Below are positions 22,860 to 31,741 of a DNA stretch of 64,000 nt, piece by piece. The stretch covers positions 3,844,001 to 3,908,000 of the forward strand of contig NZ_CP109027.1 in the NCBI RefSeq assembly GCF_036226885.1, read 5' to 3'. Source of the stretch: Streptomyces sp. NBC_00663 (GTDB lineage: Bacteria > Actinomycetota > Actinomycetes > Streptomycetales > Streptomycetaceae). The position numbers and the translations under genes were made by a program. Position 1 is the first letter of the stretch, and the number at the start of each line of letters is the position of its first letter. The notes beneath the pieces are model-generated. The model was not told the origin of the DNA and made no database searches. It saw only the letters and a list, made by a program, of their open reading frames with translations.

Positions 22860-25181
22860 ATGACCACCGCGCCTTGGCGTGACCCCGCCCTGCCCGCCGC
22901 CGCCCGCGTCGACGACCTCCTCTCCCGGATGACCCTGGAGGAGAAGACGGCCCAGCTGTACGGCGTGTGGGTGGGGGCCAGCACCGACGGGGACGGCGTC
23001 GCCCCGCTGCAACGCGAGATGACCGCCGAGTACGACTGGGACGAGCTCATCACCCATGGGCTCGGCCAGCTCACCCGCCCCTTCGGCACCGCCCCCGTGG
23101 ACCCGGCGCTGGGCGCGCAGGCACTGGCCCGCGCCCAGCGCCGTATCGCCGCGGCCGGCCGCTTCGGCATTCCCGCGCTCGCGCACGAGGAGTGCCTGGC
23201 CGGCTTCACCGCCTGGCAGGCGACCGCGTATCCGGTCCCGCTCGCCTGGGGCGCGGCCTTCGACCCGCCGCTCGTCGAGGAGATGGGCCGGCACATCGGC
23301 CGCGACCTGCGCGCGGTCGGCGTCCACCAGGGCCTCGCCCCCGTCCTGGACGTCGTCCGCGACCCGCGCTGGGGACGGGTCGAGGAGACCATCGGCGAGG
23401 ACCCTTACCTGGTCGGCACGGTCGGCGCCGCCTATGTCCGCGGCCTGGAGTCGGCCGGCGTGGTCGCCACGCTCAAGCACTTCGCCGGGTACGCCTCCTC
23501 CGCGGGCGCCCGCAACCTGGCACCGGTCCGGGCGGGCGTGCGCGAGTTCGCCGATGTGACGCTGCCGCCGTTCGAACTGGCACTGCGCGAGGGCGGGGCG
23601 CGCTCGGTGATGGCCGCGTACACCGACACGGACGGCATCCCGGCCTCCGCCGACCCGGGCCTGCTCACCGAACTCCTGCGGGAGCGGTGGGGGTTCACCG
23701 GCACGGTCGTCGCCGACTACTTCGGCGTCGGATTCCTCCAGACCCAGCACCGGGTGGCCGGCACCGAGGCGGAGGCCGCCCACGCGGCGCTCGCGGCGGG
23801 CCTCGACGTCGAACTGCCCACCCTGAAGTGCTACGGCAAGCCCCTCCTGGAGGCCGTACGGGCGGGCGAGATCGCCGAGGAACTGATCGACCGGGCGGCC
23901 CGGCGCGTCCTGCTCCAGAAGTGCGAACTGGGCCTGCTGGACGAGGACTGGACCCCGGAACCCACCGCCCCGATCGACCTCGACTCGACGGCGAACCGGG
24001 CGCTGGCCCGCCGCCTCGCCGAGCGGTCGGTGGTCCTGCTGGACAACCCGGACGGTGTCCTGCCCCTCTCCCCCGACACCCGGATCGCGGTCGTGGGCCC
24101 GAGGGCGGCCGACGCGCTCGCGATGCTCGGCTGCTACTCCTTCCCGTCCCACGTCCTCACCCACCACCCCGACATCCCGATGGGCATCGAGATCCCGACC
24201 GTCCTGGAGGCCCTGCGCGGCGAACTCCCCGACGCCAAGGTGACGTTCGCGGAGGGCTGCGGGGTCGACACCCCGGACACCGGCGGCTTCGAGGAGGCGG
24301 TGGCCCGGACCGCCGAGGCGGACGTCTGTGTGGCCGTCCTCGGCGACCGGGCGGGCCTGTTCGGCCGGGGCACCTCGGGCGAGGGCTGCGACGCGACGGA
24401 CCTGCGACTGCCGGGCGTGCAGGGCGAGTTGCTGGACGCCCTGGTCGCCACCGGCGTACCCGTCGTCCTCGTTCTCCTGACCGGAAGGCCGTACGCGCTG
24501 GGCCGCTGGCACGGCCGGCTGGCCGCCTCCGTGCAGGCCTTCTTCCCCGGGGAGGAGGGCGGCCCGGCGGTCGCGGGAGTGCTGTCGGGCCGCGTCAACC
24601 CGTCCGGGCGGCTGCCGGTGAGCGTCCCGCGGGAGCCGGGCGGCCAGCCCTGGACCTACCTCCAGCCCCCGCTGGGCCTCGCGGGCGAGGTCAGCAACCT
24701 GGACCCGACCCCGCTGTACCCCTTCGGACACGGCCGCGCGTACACCACGTTCGCCTGGGAGCCGAACGAGTCCGACACGGCCGGGGCGGAGATCACGACC
24801 GACGGCGCGTACGACGTGAGCGTCGCCGTCCGCAACACCGGTGACCGCGAGGGCGCCGAGGTCGTCCAGCTGTACCTGCACGACCCGGTGGCCACGGTGA
24901 CCCGCCCGGACGTCCGGCTGATCGGCTACCAGCGCCTGGAACTCGCCCCGGGCGAGACCCGGCGGGTGACGTTCCGCTTCCACGCCGACCACTCGGCGTT
25001 CACCGACCGCACCGGCCGCCGGGTGGTGGAACCCGGCGCCCTGGAACTGCGGTTGGCGGCCTCCAGCACCGACGTACGCCACACGGCCCGGCTGACGCTC
25101 ACCGGTCCGGTCCGCGAGGTGGGCACCGACCGCAGGCTGCGCTGCGAGACGGAGGTGCAGGAGGTGCAGGAAACGGCCTGA
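22860..25181 (+). CDS. Beta-xylosidase/beta-glucosidase, GH3
   Basis: A 773-residue GH3 enzyme without signal peptide, so probably cytoplasmic. The ATG follows ACAGGAG. The N-terminal barrel contains the expected GEDPYLVGTV and LKHFAGYASSAGARNL segments and the nucleophile Asp286 in GTVVADYFGVGF. The alpha/beta sandwich domain contains SVVLLDNPDGVLPLSP and VLLTGRPYALGRW, and a C-terminal fibronectin-III-like domain holds NTGDREGAEVVQLYLHDP and YQRLELAPGETRRV. It hydrolyses imported oligosaccharides to monomers. Divergent from the LacI gene and near a xylanase, it most likely acts on xylo-oligosaccharides; activity on gluco-oligosaccharides is possible. Confidence 0.93.
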   Translation: MTTAPWRDPALPAAARVDDLLSRMTLEEKTAQLYGVWVGASTDGDGVAPLQREMTAEYDWDELITHGLGQLTRPFGTAPVDPALGAQALARAQRRIAAAGRFGIPALAHEECLAGFTAWQATAYPVPLAWGAAFDPPLVEEMGRHIGRDLRAVGVHQGLAPVLDVVRDPRWGRVEETIGEDPYLVGTVGAAYVRGLESAGVVATLKHFAGYASSAGARNLAPVRAGVREFADVTLPPFELALREGGARSVMAAYTDTDGIPASADPGLLTELLRERWGFTGTVVADYFGVGFLQTQHRVAGTEAEAAHAALAAGLDVELPTLKCYGKPLLEAVRAGEIAEELIDRAARRVLLQKCELGLLDEDWTPEPTAPIDLDSTANRALARRLAERSVVLLDNPDGVLPLSPDTRIAVVGPRAADALAMLGCYSFPSHVLTHHPDIPMGIEIPTVLEALRGELPDAKVTFAEGCGVDTPDTGGFEEAVARTAEADVCVAVLGDRAGLFGRGTSGEGCDATDLRLPGVQGELLDALVATGVPVVLVLLTGRPYALGRWHGRLAASVQAFFPGEEGGPAVAGVLSGRVNPSGRLPVSVPREPGGQPWTYLQPPLGLAGEVSNLDPTPLYPFGHGRAYTTFAWEPNESDTAGAEITTDGAYDVSVAVRNTGDREGAEVVQLYLHDPVATVTRPDVRLIGYQRLELAPGETRRVTFRFHADHSAFTDRTGRRVVEPGALELRLAASSTDVRHTARLTLTGPVREVGTDRRLRCETEVQEVQETA

Positions 25182-25257
25182 TCACGAAGGGACCCGAACA
25201 CCGGTTCCCTGTGCCAGAATCCGCCGACGCCTATGAGGGTGGGCCACGGGGGATGCC

Positions 25258-26796
25258 ATGAACGCACAGGGGACCGGGCCCGCCCGGGAATGGTCGCTGA
25301 TCACTGCCATGCTGGCGCTGGCCGTACTGCCGCCGGCGGCGGTGCTGGTGGCGCTGTTCGTCGCGGTCTCGGCCTGGGGCGAGCAGTCGGACGCGATGAT
25401 GCCGGTGGTGTTCCTCCTGATCGCCGTCTTCGGGGCGGCGGCCGCCTCGCGTCGCCTCCCCGGCCGGGCGGTACGGCCCCCCGACGAGCCGCAACTGGCC
25501 GCGCTGGTGCAGGACGTCGCCGAACGGCTCGGCTTCCGCGAGCCCCTGCTGGTCCGGGTCGTCCCCGACGTGCACGCGGCCCTGCACCGGGCGAAGGTCT
25601 CCGGCATCCGCGCCTACGTCCTGGTGCTCGGCCTCCCCCTGCTCCGGGCGCTGACCGCCGACCAGTTGGCGGCCGTGGTCGCGCACGAGCTGGCCCACGA
25701 ACAGCATGTGAGCCACCGCCGTACCGCTTGGCTCCTACGCTCCCGCCGCCTCCTCGAAGTCTGCCTCGCGCCCCGCCTCCGCCCACTGGCCCCGCTGTCC
25801 GCCCCGCTCCTGCGAGCCACCCAGCCGCGGGCCTGGCGGACAGAGACGGACGCGGACGCCGACGCCGCCCGCATCGCCGGCACCCGCGCGACCACGACGG
25901 CCCTCGAACGGACGGTCCTGCTCGACGCGGTGTACCGCAGCCTCGGCCGCCGCTGGTGGTCCGCCCTCGCCCAGGACGGCAGCTACCCACAGGACTTCTA
26001 CGACGCCCTCGACACCGCCGCCACCGACCCACACGTGGCCCACCGCGCCGCCCGTGTCGCCGCCGAACGGGAATCCGTCGACCCCTACGCCACGGCCGAC
26101 CACCCACCCACCGCCGCCCGGCTGACAGCACTGCGGGACACGGCCCCGCCCGCCGTCACGTCGTACGGCGAGGAGCCGATACCCCTGCGGACCGCGGAGG
26201 CGCTGGAGCGCTGGTGTGTGGAACAGCTCCTCGCACAACACACGGCACGGGGCCGCAACCGCCGCCCGAAACGCGCAACGGCCGGGGCCTCCTCGTCCCG
26301 CAGCCCGAAACCCGGAAAGACCGAGCCCTCGTCCCGCCACCCGAAGCTCGGAGAGACCGACCAGCCGCGTCCGTTGAGCGTCCTCGCCCTCTCCCCCGAC
26401 CGCCTCCAGGAACTCCTCGATGCCAAGGGCCCGTCGCCCCTCCGGACGGCGACCCGCCGGGCCACCCCGCCCGACGCCCTGGAGGCCGCCCTGAACGCCG
26501 TCGCCGACGGCACCTGGCCCCGCCTCGCCCGCCGCGTCGAGCCCCGGATACGCCAGGTCCCCGCCTCCGTACGGCGCGCCTTCGCCCGGGACGTACTGGC
26601 CGACGCCATGCTCCCGCCCGTCACCGAGGCCCTGCGCGCGGCGGGCTGGACCCGCGCGAGCCGCTGGCGCACCAGCGTGCTCACCGCCCCCGACGGCACG
26701 ACCCTCGACGTCGGCGACACCCTGACCGCCGCGCTGGACAGCGACGACCCCGCCCCCGTACGCGCCCTCCTGGCCCACCAGGAGGCCGCCGTATGA
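25258..26796 (+). CDS. M48-type membrane zinc metalloprotease
   Basis: A 512-residue protein. Two transmembrane segments (ITAMLALAVLPPAAVLVALFVAV and MMPVVFLLIAVFGAAAA) precede a peptidase domain with the zinc motif VVAHELAHEQH and a downstream glutamate in TETDADADAARIAG as third ligand. The C-terminal half is rich in Arg, Pro and Ala with a predicted low-complexity linker (about residues 330-375). M48 enzymes (HtpX/Ste24-like) remove damaged membrane proteins or process peptides. The last codons overlap the next gene by four bases (ATGA), so the two are likely to act together. Confidence 0.87.
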   Translation: MNAQGTGPAREWSLITAMLALAVLPPAAVLVALFVAVSAWGEQSDAMMPVVFLLIAVFGAAAASRRLPGRAVRPPDEPQLAALVQDVAERLGFREPLLVRVVPDVHAALHRAKVSGIRAYVLVLGLPLLRALTADQLAAVVAHELAHEQHVSHRRTAWLLRSRRLLEVCLAPRLRPLAPLSAPLLRATQPRAWRTETDADADAARIAGTRATTTALERTVLLDAVYRSLGRRWWSALAQDGSYPQDFYDALDTAATDPHVAHRAARVAAERESVDPYATADHPPTAARLTALRDTAPPAVTSYGEEPIPLRTAEALERWCVEQLLAQHTARGRNRRPKRATAGASSSRSPKPGKTEPSSRHPKLGETDQPRPLSVLALSPDRLQELLDAKGPSPLRTATRRATPPDALEAALNAVADGTWPRLARRVEPRIRQVPASVRRAFARDVLADAMLPPVTEALRAAGWTRASRWRTSVLTAPDGTTLDVGDTLTAALDSDDPAPVRALLAHQEAAV

Positions 26797-27773
26797 CCAC
26801 CCCGAGACGCCCCGCCCTCCGCGTCGCCCTGTTCGGCCTGACCGTCACGCTCGTGGGGTACGTCCTGCTCGGCGCATGGCTGGCCGGGAACGCGTACGTC
26901 CGCCAACGGGCCCTCGACCACGACCGCGCGCACTCCGAACTCGCCGTCGGCGTAGTCCTGGAGGACGCCGACGGCGTGGGGGCCGAGGTCCGCGTCCGCT
27001 GGAGCGACGAGGCGGGCCACACCCGGGTCCAGCGCTTCGCCCCGATCGACAGGACCTGGGCCTACCCCAAGGACGCCCGCTTCCTCGTGGAGTTCGACCC
27101 GACCGAGCAGAACCCCACCGGCCACCCCTACGACTGGCACGAGCACCGGGACGGCACTCCGGACACGGACGGCCTCGTCGCCTCCGCCGTCGTCGCCGGG
27201 CTCGTCGCCGTCGCCCTCTGCGCCGCCTGGGCCCGCCGAGGCCTGGCCTTCCGGCGCGCGGCCCGCCGCCCGGGCCACCCCATGACTGCCGAGGTGCGGC
27301 TCGGCGAACGCGCCCAGACCCTCCCCTGGCGCAGCGCGAACACGCTCTGGCTCGTCCTGGACGACCGCCACTGGCAGCGCGTGATGTGGCACCCGGCGCT
27401 GGAGGACCGTCCCGGCCGGTTCCCGGTGACGGTCCACGGCACCCGCACCGCCGCGGTGGTCCTGCCGGACGGCACCCGCCTGGTCCCGATCCGCCGCCTA
27501 CGCCACCGCGAACCGGCCCGCACGACCTTCGCCGACCTCCGGACCGTCCGCGGCGACCTGCGGGATTCGTTCATCGTCCCCGCCGGAACCCTCGTACGGC
27601 CCGCCCACGTCTGGTGGCGGCAGGCCTGGCCCGCCACGGCGTTCGGCGCCGTCCTGGGCGTCGCCGCGGGCTTCCTGACGGCCGACGGCACCCTGCTCGC
27701 CGTAGGCGGTCACACCCTCGCGTTCGCGACCCTGTCGACCTCGGCCTGGGCCCTGTCGGCCCCGCAGCCCTAA
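26793..27773 (+). CDS. Membrane protein of unknown function coupled to the M48 protease
   Basis: A 326-residue protein not recognised as a named family. One transmembrane helix lies near residues 10-28 (VALFGLTVTLVGYVLLGAWLA) with an extracytoplasmic part of about 90 residues (VRVRWSDEAGHTRVQRF...), a second at about 130-150, and a final hydrophobic pair near the C-terminus (AFGAVLGVAAGFLTAD, HTLAFATLSTSAWAL). The arrangement resembles DUF3592-like actinobacterial membrane proteins. Translational coupling to the M48 gene suggests a partner or substrate relation. It converges tail-to-tail with the small gene ending at 27770, overlapping its stop codon. Confidence 0.75.
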   Translation: MTTPRRPALRVALFGLTVTLVGYVLLGAWLAGNAYVRQRALDHDRAHSELAVGVVLEDADGVGAEVRVRWSDEAGHTRVQRFAPIDRTWAYPKDARFLVEFDPTEQNPTGHPYDWHEHRDGTPDTDGLVASAVVAGLVAVALCAAWARRGLAFRRAARRPGHPMTAEVRLGERAQTLPWRSANTLWLVLDDRHWQRVMWHPALEDRPGRFPVTVHGTRTAAVVLPDGTRLVPIRRLRHREPARTTFADLRTVRGDLRDSFIVPAGTLVRPAHVWWRQAWPATAFGAVLGVAAGFLTADGTLLAVGGHTLAFATLSTSAWALSAPQP

Positions 27774-28027
27774 CCCTCCGACACCGGCTCGAAGCGCCAG
27801 CGATGCACGGCCCGGGTCACCAACTCCCCGTCCGGCTCGGGCAGTTCGGGCAGTACGGCGTCGTACTCAGCGTCCCACCACGTGATGACGAGCACCCGGT
27901 CCTGCGGCGCCCGGAAGGTCTCCCGGCGCAAGGGCGTGACCGCCAGCTCCTGTGCCCGTGCCCAGGTCAGCAGCTCCTCGCCCCGGCCGTCGACGGCCCG
28001 CGCCTCCCACATCAACGCGACCGTCAC
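27770..28027 (-). CDS. Small conserved protein coupled to tsaD
   Basis: An 85-residue protein from the GTG at 28025-28027, which overlaps the tsaD stop (GTGA). The sequence MWEARAVDGRGEELLTWARA ... RVLVITWWDAEY ... TRAVHRWRFEPV suggests a ferredoxin-like alpha/beta barrel similar to small monooxygenase-like proteins, but no catalytic residues can be named. The frame is open further upstream inside tsaD, where it is not expected to be coding. Its stop overlaps that of the convergent membrane-protein gene. Confidence 0.75.
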   Translation of the reverse strand: MTVALMWEARAVDGRGEELLTWARAQELAVTPLRRETFRAPQDRVLVITWWDAEYDAVLPELPEPDGELVTRAVHRWRFEPVSEG

Positions 28028-29109
28028 GAGTACAGGTTCTCCTTGCTGACCTCGTGGACGTGGTCGTGCCCGGGGACATGCGGGTCGGTCACCGGCAGCG
28101 AGGAGTCGGCCGACAGGTCCCAGCTGGAGGCGGGCCGGTCGCGGGCCACCATCTCGGCGCCCAGCGCGGCCACCATCGCCCCGTTGTCCGTGCACAGCTT
28201 GGGCCGCGGCACCCGCAGCCGGATGCCGGCCGCCTCGCAGCGCTCCTGGGCCAGCGCCCGCAGCCGCGAGTTGGCCGCCACACCGCCGCCGATCATGAGG
28301 TGGTCGACGCCCTCGTCCTTGCAGGCCCGTACGGCCTTGCGGGTCAGCACGTCCACCACGGCCTCCTGGAAGGAAGCCGACACGTCCCGCACCGGCACCT
28401 CCTCACCGGCCGCCCGCTTCGCCTCGATCCAGCGGGCCACGGCCGTCTTCAGCCCGGAGAAGGAGAAGTCGTACGCCGGGTCGCGCGGACCGGTCAGACC
28501 GCGCGGGAACGCGATCGCGCTCGGGTCGCCCTCCTTGGCGTACCGGTCGATGACCGGACCGCCCGGGAAGCCGAGGTTCAGCACGCGGGCGATCTTGTCG
28601 AAGGCCTCGCCGGCCGCGTCGTCGATGGTCGCGCCGAGCGGCCGGACGTCGGAGGTGATGTCGGTCGACAGCAGCAGCGAGGAGTGCCCGCCGGAGACGA
28701 GCAGCGCCATCGTCGGCTCGGGCAGCGCCCCGTGCTCCAGCTGGTCCACGCAAATGTGGGAGGCGAGGTGGTTGACGCCGTAGAGGGGCTTGCCGAGGGC
28801 GTAGGCGTACGCCTTGGCCGCCGAGACGCCGACCAGGAGGGCGCCCGCGAGGCCGGGCCCGGCGGTGACCGCGATGCCGTCGAGGTCACGGGCGCTGACG
28901 CCCGCGTCCTTCAGGGCGCGCTGGATCGTCGGCACCATCGCCTCCAGGTGCGCGCGGGAGGCGACCTCCGGCACGACACCGCCGAAGCGGGCGTGCTCGT
29001 CGACGCTGGAGGCGATGGCGTCGGCGAGCAGGGTGGTGCCGCGGACGATGCCGACGCCGGTCTCGTCGCAGGAGGTCTCGATGCCGAGGACGAGTGGTTC
29101 GTCAGCCAT
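28024..29109 (-). CDS. tsaD: tRNA N6-adenosine threonylcarbamoyltransferase TsaD
   Basis: A 361-residue Kae1/TsaD protein, start ATG at 29107-29109. Family motifs are VLGIETSCDETGVGIV at the N-terminus, VNHLASHICV (the metal-binding H-x3-H) and LLVSGGHSSLLL, with FSFSGLKTAVARWIE further on. TsaD transfers threonylcarbamoyl from its adenylate to A37 of ANN-decoding tRNAs, together with TsaB and TsaE. All three genes lie within about 4 kb. The start overlaps the end of rimI by eight bases. Confidence 0.97.
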   Translation of the reverse strand: MADEPLVLGIETSCDETGVGIVRGTTLLADAIASSVDEHARFGGVVPEVASRAHLEAMVPTIQRALKDAGVSARDLDGIAVTAGPGLAGALLVGVSAAKAYAYALGKPLYGVNHLASHICVDQLEHGALPEPTMALLVSGGHSSLLLSTDITSDVRPLGATIDDAAGEAFDKIARVLNLGFPGGPVIDRYAKEGDPSAIAFPRGLTGPRDPAYDFSFSGLKTAVARWIEAKRAAGEEVPVRDVSASFQEAVVDVLTRKAVRACKDEGVDHLMIGGGVAANSRLRALAQERCEAAGIRLRVPRPKLCTDNGAMVAALGAEMVARDRPASSWDLSADSSLPVTDPHVPGHDHVHEVSKENLYS

Positions 29110-29590
29110 GGTTCTTCTCTTCACTCGCAGGGTCGATGGTCAGGCGCATCACAAGGGCGTCGACGTTGCCCGGCTGGTAGTAGCCGCGGCGGAAGCCGAT
29201 GGGTTCGAAGCCATAGCGCTCGTACAGCTTCTGCGCGCGGTCGTTGTCGACCCGGCACTCCAGCATCACCTCGGCGCACTCGAACGCGGTGGCCGCGTGC
29301 AGCAGTTCGGTCAGCAGCCGGCCGCCGAGACCGGTGCCCCAGTGGTCGCGGGCGACGGCGATGGTCTGCACGTCGGCCAGGTCCCCGGAGGAGGCGAGCC
29401 CGGCGTACCCGACGAGCCGCCCGTCCTCCTCGGCGACCAGGTACCGCTTGGTCGCCGTGGCACCCCGCGCATGGGCCAGCTCGGACCAGAACATGCCTCG
29501 CGACCAGGCGTCCTCGGGGAAGAGGTCCTTCTCGAGATCCAGCACGGGATCGATGTCCCACCAGCGCATCTCACGCAGTGCCGCGGTCAC
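29102..29590 (-). CDS. rimI: Ribosomal-protein-alanine N-acetyltransferase RimI-like
   Basis: A 162-residue GNAT protein from a GTG that overlaps the tsaB stop (GTGA). VQTIAVARDHWGTGLGGRLLTELL is the acetyl-CoA-binding core and LECRVDNDRAQKLYERYGFEPIGFRRGYY the C-terminal RimI signature. RimI acetylates the N-terminus of ribosomal protein S18 in enterobacteria; in actinobacteria specificity may be broader. The gene sits between tsaB and tsaD as in many bacteria. Confidence 0.93.
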   Translation of the reverse strand: MTAALREMRWWDIDPVLDLEKDLFPEDAWSRGMFWSELAHARGATATKRYLVAEEDGRLVGYAGLASSGDLADVQTIAVARDHWGTGLGGRLLTELLHAATAFECAEVMLECRVDNDRAQKLYERYGFEPIGFRRGYYQPGNVDALVMRLTIDPASEEKNHG

Positions 29591-30240
29591 TTGGGGGTGA
29601 CCACCTTGTAGTTCTTGGGGACCTGGGCGTCGGGCCGGCGCAGATACAGCGGCCGGGGCGCCGGCAGCTCCTCGCCCGCGGCGAGCCGCTCGGCGGCCAG
29701 CGCGGCCAGGGCGGCGGCCGACACATGCTCGGGCGCCCGCGCGTCCGGGAAGGTGTCGGGGTAGAGCAACGCGCCGGCGCCCACGGCGGGCACTCCGGCG
29801 ACCTGCTCGGCGAGGTCGGCGGGCCGGTCGACGGCGGGGTCGGTGACCCGGGTGCGGCGGTCGTCGTATCGCGCCCAGTAGACCTCCTTGCGCCGGGCGT
29901 CGGTCGCCACGACGAAGGGGCCCTCGACGTCGGTGGCGTACGCGAGCCCGTCCAGCGTGCACACGCCGTGCACGGGGACGCCGAGCGCGAGGCCGAAGGT
30001 GTCGGCGGTCATCAGCCCGACCCGCAGTCCGGTGTAGGGGCCGGGTCCGATGCCTACGACGATGCCGGTGACGGCGTCGAGCCTGAGCCCGGCCTCGGCG
30101 AGAACGCGGTCGACGGCCGGCAGCAGCAGCTCGCCGTGCCGGCGGGCGTCCACCTGGCTCGACGAGGCGACGACATCCGTTCCGTCGTGCAGGGCGACGG
30201 TGACGGCGGGGGTGGCGGTATCCAGAGCGAGCAAGAGCAC
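29587..30240 (-). CDS. tsaB: tRNA threonylcarbamoyladenosine biosynthesis protein TsaB
   Basis: A 217-residue ASKHA-fold protein. MLLLALDTATPAVTVALHDG begins it, GELLLPAVDRVLAEAGL and GIVVGIGPGPYTGLRVGLMTA are the characteristic TsaB segments. It is an inactive TsaD paralogue that forms the TsaD-TsaB core of the t6A-modifying complex. It is the first gene of the tsaB-rimI-tsaD-small-protein operon. Confidence 0.96.
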   Translation of the reverse strand: MLLLALDTATPAVTVALHDGTDVVASSSQVDARRHGELLLPAVDRVLAEAGLRLDAVTGIVVGIGPGPYTGLRVGLMTADTFGLALGVPVHGVCTLDGLAYATDVEGPFVVATDARRKEVYWARYDDRRTRVTDPAVDRPADLAEQVAGVPAVGAGALLYPDTFPDARAPEHVSAAALAALAAERLAAGEELPAPRPLYLRRPDAQVPKNYKVVTPK

Positions 30241-30348
30241 GCAAACAGCCTACGGCTCCCGCGCCGCGCACATCGCCGCCCCGGTGAGCCGCCCCCCGAC
30301 TGCTAACGTCGCGAAGGATCACTGCGTACGACAAAGAGGTGGACGACC

Positions 30349-30903
30349 GTGCCAAGCAACTCCGCCGCGATCGTCACCGGACTCACCACGGCGGCCCTCG
30401 CCACCGTCGGTTTCCTCGCCTACCAGGCCTCGGCGACCGTGCCCGCGACGCTCGGGCAGCCGCGGACGAGCAGCTCGCCCGGGATCGCCGCCGCCAAGGC
30501 GCCCCGCGACACCCGTCACCCCGCCGCCCTGCCGGCCGGTTCCGGAACGGGTGAACGGGTCGTGTACTCGGTGGACGACGACCGGGTCTGGCTCGTCGGC
30601 GCGGGCGACAAGGTGAAACGCACGTTCGAGGTCGTCCCCGGCACGGTCGACCCGGCGCCGGGTTCCTACTGGGTCACGTCCCGCTCGAACTCGGTCACCG
30701 GTACGGACGGCACCCCCATCGAGCACGTCGTCCGCTTCGCCACCGCCGGCAACGTGACGATCGGCTTCAGCGCGGCCGTCGCGGCGGCCACCGCACCGGC
30801 CGACCCCGCGGTGAAGACGGGCGGCATCCGGGAGTCCCGCGAGGACGGCGCCGCGATGTGGACCTTCGCGACGATCGGCCAGAAGGTGATCGTGATCCGC
30901 TAG
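30349..30903 (+). CDS. Exported protein of unknown function
   Basis: A 184-residue protein starting at GTG after GAGG. The first about 30 residues (IVTGLTTAALATVGFLAYQASATV) form a signal peptide or membrane anchor, then a Ser/Pro/Ala linker. The core RVVYSVDDDRVWLVGAGDKVKRTFEV ... PAPGSYWVTSRS ... HVVRFATAGNVTIGFSAA resembles the strand pattern of an L,D-transpeptidase (YkuD) domain, but the catalytic His/Cys block of that family is not visible, so it would be a non-catalytic relative at best. It is divergent from tsaB and converges on a 54-residue gene, overlapping stops. Confidence 0.7.
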   Translation: MPSNSAAIVTGLTTAALATVGFLAYQASATVPATLGQPRTSSSPGIAAAKAPRDTRHPAALPAGSGTGERVVYSVDDDRVWLVGAGDKVKRTFEVVPGTVDPAPGSYWVTSRSNSVTGTDGTPIEHVVRFATAGNVTIGFSAAVAAATAPADPAVKTGGIRESREDGAAMWTFATIGQKVIVIR

Positions 30904-31064
30904 GCCGCTTCGCGGTGCTGGGCCGCCGGCCTGACCGTCTCGGGATCGGGCACGCGCGGTGGGGTCGAGATCGTGTGCGCCGCGGCGCAGGCCGCCAGCA
31001 GGTCACGCATGGGCACCGCGGACACCGCGCGCGGCGTCGACTCGTCTCGCTCCGTGGCCGACAT
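30900..31064 (-). CDS. 54-residue conserved-looking small protein
   Basis: ATG at 31062-31064 follows a near-ideal AGGAGGCGACC ribosome binding site, and the frame runs 54 codons to TAG. The protein reads MSATERDESTPRAVSAVPMR, then DLLAACAAAHTISTPPR and an acidic, Pro-rich tail ending REAA. The DLLAACAAA helix resembles small hypothetical proteins I recall from other streptomycetes. No signal peptide or membrane segment. It has its own upstream palindrome and overlaps the convergent gene by four bases (CTAG). Function unknown. The start is the best-supported in the region despite the tiny size. Confidence 0.7.
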   Translation of the reverse strand: MSATERDESTPRAVSAVPMRDLLAACAAAHTISTPPRVPDPETVRPAAQHREAA

Positions 31065-31095
31065 GGTCGCCTCCTGAGCACCGGGGGCGGACGCG

Positions 31096-31111
31096 GTTAG
31101 GTAGACCTAAC
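31096..31111. promoter_or_regulatory. Perfect 16-bp palindrome upstream of the small gene
   Basis: GTTAGGTAGACCTAAC is a perfect palindrome 32 bases before the 54-residue gene and unusually AT-rich for the region. The arms TTAGGT and ACCTAA equal the outer ends of the actinobacterial iron box (DtxR/DmdR type), but the spacer is two bases instead of seven. It may be an operator, possibly for an iron or other metal regulator. Confidence 0.5.
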
Positions 31112-31234
31112 TACGAACTGGATACCATGTGACCACGCACAAGACGCCGAAAGCAATATCTTGCCGACGTCTTGTCGGAACGTTCACCGAAATCGGGGCC
31201 TGTCCGCGGCGCCACTCGGCGCGGGACGGCTCGC

Positions 31235-31741
31235 TCAGGCGGTGAGCACGCTCAGGTCGGCCGTCGCCCAGCGCTCGCCCAGACCGGTCAGCGTCACGTG
31301 CCGCACCTCGTCCGTGGTGTCCCCGACCGCCCGGTGGATCTGCACCTGGAGCCGGTCCTCGGTCAGCTCCTCGACCTTGCCCTCGCCCCACTCCACCACG
31401 ATCACCGAGTCGGACAGCGAGACGTCGAGGTCGAGGTCCTCCATCTCGTCGAGCCCGCCGCCCAGCCGGTAGGCGTCGACATGGACGAGCGGCGGACCGT
31501 CACCGAGGGACGGGTGGACGCGGGCGATCACGAAGGTCGGGGACGTGACGGCACCCCGCACGCCCAGCCCCTCTCCCAGCCCCCGGGTCAGCGTCGTCTT
31601 GCCCGCGCCGAGCTCCCCGCTGAGCATCACGAGGTCACCGGCCCGCAGCAGCTTGGCCAGCTTCAGGCCCAGCTCGCGCATCTGCTCGGGGGAGGTCACG
31701 GTCAGCCCGGTCTCAGCCGGGCTGTGCGGTACTGCTTCCAT
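31235..31741 (-). CDS. tsaE: tRNA threonylcarbamoyladenosine biosynthesis ATPase TsaE
   Basis: A 168-residue P-loop ATPase with Walker A GELGAGKTTLTRG, the TSPTFVIARVH segment and the VHVDAYRLGGGLDEMEDLDL block typical of TsaE (YjeE). It drives turnover of the TsaB-TsaD complex. The ATG at 31739-31741 makes it overlap the upstream hydrolase gene by 29 bases; a GTG at 31697-31699 would avoid this but trims the N-terminus by 14 residues. Confidence 0.95.
   Translation of the reverse strand: MEAVPHSPAETGLTVTSPEQMRELGLKLAKLLRAGDLVMLSGELGAGKTTLTRGLGEGLGVRGAVTSPTFVIARVHPSLGDGPPLVHVDAYRLGGGLDEMEDLDLDVSLSDSVIVVEWGEGKVEELTEDRLQVQIHRAVGDTTDEVRHVTLTGLGERWATADLSVLTA

Noticed and set aside
30349..30903. 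Functional L,D-transpeptidase
   Set aside because: The strand pattern is vaguely similar, but the His and Cys catalytic block of the YkuD family is missing; called unknown exported protein instead.
31096..31111. Canonical DmdR/IdeR iron box
   Set aside because: The arms match but the spacer is two bases instead of seven, so it is listed only as a palindromic operator candidate.
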